A stretch of DNA of 6,490 nucleotides from Chlorobiota bacterium (GTDB lineage: Bacteria > Bacteroidota > Bacteroidia > Bacteroidales > F082). How positions within the stretch are numbered: the stretch's first letter is position 1; every line of letters begins with the position of its first letter. The position numbers were made by a program, and so were the translations under genes. Location of the stretch: assembly GCA_030619415.1 (NCBI GenBank), contig JAUXBM010000105.1, positions 1 to 6,490 of the forward strand, given 5' to 3'. Below are positions 4,494-6,490 of the stretch, piece after piece. The notes under the pieces were generated by a model, which was given only the letters and a program-made list of their open reading frames with translations, was not told the origin of the DNA and ran no database searches.

Positions 4494-6490
4494 TTGATTT
4501 CTGATCTTATCATAGGATACCCCTGGTGGTTTATTTTACTGGTCGTGCTGGTTGGCCTGTTATATGCCGGTTTGCTGTATGTTGGCAATAGTAAAAACAA
4601 ATTGGGGAAAGCCTGGACTGCAACCTTGTTTATTTTAAGATTCATCGTGGTTAGCATCCTCGCTTTTTTGTTGTTGTCGCCGTTTATTAAAACGAAAAAA
4701 AGAAATATTGAAGCGCCGGTAATTGTTTTTGGTATCGACAATTCCCGTTCGGTTGTCATGGGAAAGGATTCAAGTTTTTACGGGTCTGATTTTATTACGG
4801 CCTTAGACCAACAAAAAGAGTTATTGTCGGCGGATTATGACGTCGACACTTATTTGTTTGGAGCAGGCATTGAACAGGCCGATGGTCCGGATTTCACCTA
4901 TGAAACATCTGATTATTCCGCTTTTATACGCCGGATAAACGAAGATTATGCAGGATTGAATATTGGCGCTTTGATAATTGCCGGTGATGGAATTCATAAC
5001 CAGGGAATCGATCCGGTTTTTGCTGCTACTACTACAAAAATCCCCATTTATACAATTGCACTGGGCGACACAACACTGAGTAAGGACCTAAAAGTGAATG
5101 ATGTAAGATACAATACCATCGTTTACCAGGGTGATGATTTTCCAATTGAAGTGAATGTAACCGCAACCAGCATGGCCGGCAGCCAGGGGACAATTCGTGT
5201 TTATGCCTTTGGTAAATCAATTAAATCGCAATCATTTGATGTGCCGGGTGAGCGTTACAGCAGGAATTTCCGGTTTACAATTCCGGCAGAAACCAAAGGG
5301 AAACAACGGGTTCGGATTGTTGTTGAATCGGACGCCAAAGAAATCAGCATCGAAAACAACATCCGGAACATTTTTGTGGATGTGCTCAATAACCGACAAA
5401 AAATCCTGATCCTGGCCAATGCACCTCATCCCGACCTCACGGCCATCCGGCAAAGCCTCGCTACCAACCGAAACTATGAAATTGAGATCGCCTTTCCTCA
5501 AAATTTAAAAGGCGCCATGGACGATTTTGACATGATCATCATCCACCAAATACCATCTGTTTCTCAACCGGCCCAGGCTTTTTTTAAAGATATCAATCAA
5601 AAACAAATACCCACCCTTTTTATACTTGGCAAACAAAGCGATCTGAATGCGTTCAATCGCTATTTCCAGGGAATCAACCTCAGGGTTACAGCGCGCGTTT
5701 TTGAAGAAGCGCAACTTGAGTACAATCCGTCTTTTTCAATGTTTTCTTTTTCGTCAGATTTAGCAGACCAACTTGAAAACCTGCCTCCTTTGATCGTGCC
5801 TTTTGGCAATTATCAAGTATCAAATGCCGCGAGTGTATTCGGGAACCAAAAAATTAACAACCTGGCTACCGATTTCCCATTGGTAGTTTTCTCTGAAGAA
5901 AATGGGAAAAAATCAGGAATGATTGCCGGCGAGGGATTGTGGATATGGAAAATGCACAACTATTTGCAAATGAGCAATACAGATGCCTTTGATGAACTGA
6001 TTGGCAAGAGCGTTCAATTGTTACTTGCCAGGAAGGACAAACGTTTTTTCAGGGTGAACACGAAAGGTGAATATAACAGCACCGAAAACGTAAACGTGAA
6101 GGCCGAATTGTATAACCGGTCGTATGAACCGGTCAACGAACAGGATGTCAATTTTAAATTGACCAACGAAGAAGGTGAGCAATTCAATTATGTTTTTTCA
6201 CCGCTCGAAAATGCCTACACGCTCGATCTCAAAAGGCTTCCGGTAGGTGTGTACCAATATGCTGCTTCTACGCAGATGGGCAATGAAAAATATACTTCAA
6301 ATGGCGAATTTGTGGTTGCGGGCGAATTGCTCGAAAGCCGAAACCTGAATGCAGACCATGCCATGCTCTACCGCCTGGCCGGTGATCATGATGGGAGAAT
6401 GCTCTACCCTGATGAGATAGATAATATTTCCGAAATCCTGGCAGAACGGGATGATTTAAAAAGCAAGATCTATTACGAAGAAAAGTATTC
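4494..6490 (+). CDS. Membrane-anchored vWA-domain protein with a glutamine-amidotransferase-like region; C-terminus cut by the window edge
   Basis: The frame is open from TAA at 4428 to the right edge. No ATG or GTG precedes the first membrane helix, so TTG at 4494 is the best start (N-terminus MISDLIIGYPWWF); 665 codons are visible. Hydrophobic segments at about 11-30 and 43-64, with KTKKR after the second, resemble the N-terminal anchor of BatA-type proteins. A vWA domain follows: Asp82-Asn-Ser-Arg-Ser86 is an intact DxSxS metal-site (MIDAS) motif, and GDG around Asp165 supplies the later acidic position. After a beta-rich region (about 195-300), KILILANAPHPD (303-314) opens an alpha/beta region like class I glutamine amidotransferase folds, reaching GEGLWIWKM (479-487). 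Another beta-rich, Ig-like stretch spans about 515-610. I recall relatives ending in a final membrane helix; that part would be beyond the edge. Such proteins are generally unnamed, and the function is unknown: metal-dependent protein binding at the envelope is inference. I see no obvious amidotransferase catalytic triad. Confidence 0.87.
   Translation, partial: MISDLIIGYPWWFILLVVLVGLLYAGLLYVGNSKNKLGKAWTATLFILRFIVVSILAFLLLSPFIKTKKRNIEAPVIVFGIDNSRSVVMGKDSSFYGSDFITALDQQKELLSADYDVDTYLFGAGIEQADGPDFTYETSDYSAFIRRINEDYAGLNIGALIIAGDGIHNQGIDPVFAATTTKIPIYTIALGDTTLSKDLKVNDVRYNTIVYQGDDFPIEVNVTATSMAGSQGTIRVYAFGKSIKSQSFDVPGERYSRNFRFTIPAETKGKQRVRIVVESDAKEISIENNIRNIFVDVLNNRQKILILANAPHPDLTAIRQSLATNRNYEIEIAFPQNLKGAMDDFDMIIIHQIPSVSQPAQAFFKDINQKQIPTLFILGKQSDLNAFNRYFQGINLRVTARVFEEAQLEYNPSFSMFSFSSDLADQLENLPPLIVPFGNYQVSNAASVFGNQKINNLATDFPLVVFSEENGKKSGMIAGEGLWIWKMHNYLQMSNTDAFDELIGKSVQLLLARKDKRFFRVNTKGEYNSTENVNVKAELYNRSYEPVNEQDVNFKLTNEEGEQFNYVFSPLENAYTLDLKRLPVGVYQYAASTQMGNEKYTSNGEFVVAGELLESRNLNADHAMLYRLAGDHDGRMLYPDEIDNISEILAERDDLKSKIYYEEKY

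Noticed and set aside
4427..4759. Minus-strand frame of 110 codons overlapping the divergent promoter and the start of the vWA gene
   Set aside because: It is antisense to the two membrane helices and the DxSxS motif of the vWA protein; its hydrophobic content reflects the complement of that coding sequence.
5032..5714. Antisense and alternative frames within the vWA gene
   Set aside because: The plus-strand frame is continuous from 4494 to 6488 with domain-like sequence throughout; the others are shorter and unrecognisable.

Overview
The window looks like chromosomal DNA from a member of the Bacteroidota, probably a Bacteroidales or Marinilabiliales-type organism; the genus cannot be read from it. 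The signs are moderately AT-rich DNA, start codons without Shine-Dalgarno sequences, two good copies of the Bacteroidota -7 promoter element TAnnTTTG in the only divergent intergenic gap, and a secreted GH3/serine-hydrolase fusion of a kind I associate with this phylum.

Layout. Four genes fill almost the whole window, and no gap without a gene exceeds about 110 bases. Three lie on the minus strand and read right to left: tatA (4382-4107), a MATE-family multidrug exporter (4030-2678, GTG start), and a large exported protein joining a NagZ-type glycoside hydrolase family 3 enzyme to a serine beta-lactamase-like domain (from 2609 to the left edge, where it is cut). The gaps between them are 76 and 68 bases with no convincing terminator, so they could be co-transcribed, although a possible internal promoter precedes the GH3 gene. 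On the plus strand, diverging from tatA, is a membrane-anchored von Willebrand factor A (vWA) protein with a glutamine-amidotransferase-like middle region. It runs off the right edge and seems to start at TTG 4494.

How the genes relate. All four products act at or outside the inner membrane: a Tat translocation pore subunit, an exporter, a periplasmic or surface enzyme likely to act on GlcNAc-containing cell-wall fragments, and a vWA protein anchored in the membrane. This is an envelope-themed neighbourhood, but the sequence does not show that they form one pathway. The most informative single object is the GH3/beta-lactamase fusion, which resembles the separate NagZ and AmiE muropeptide-salvage enzymes of Bacillus subtilis combined in one exported polypeptide. 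I found no mobile element, CRISPR array, tRNA, rRNA or riboswitch, and no clear sign of a wholly new system.
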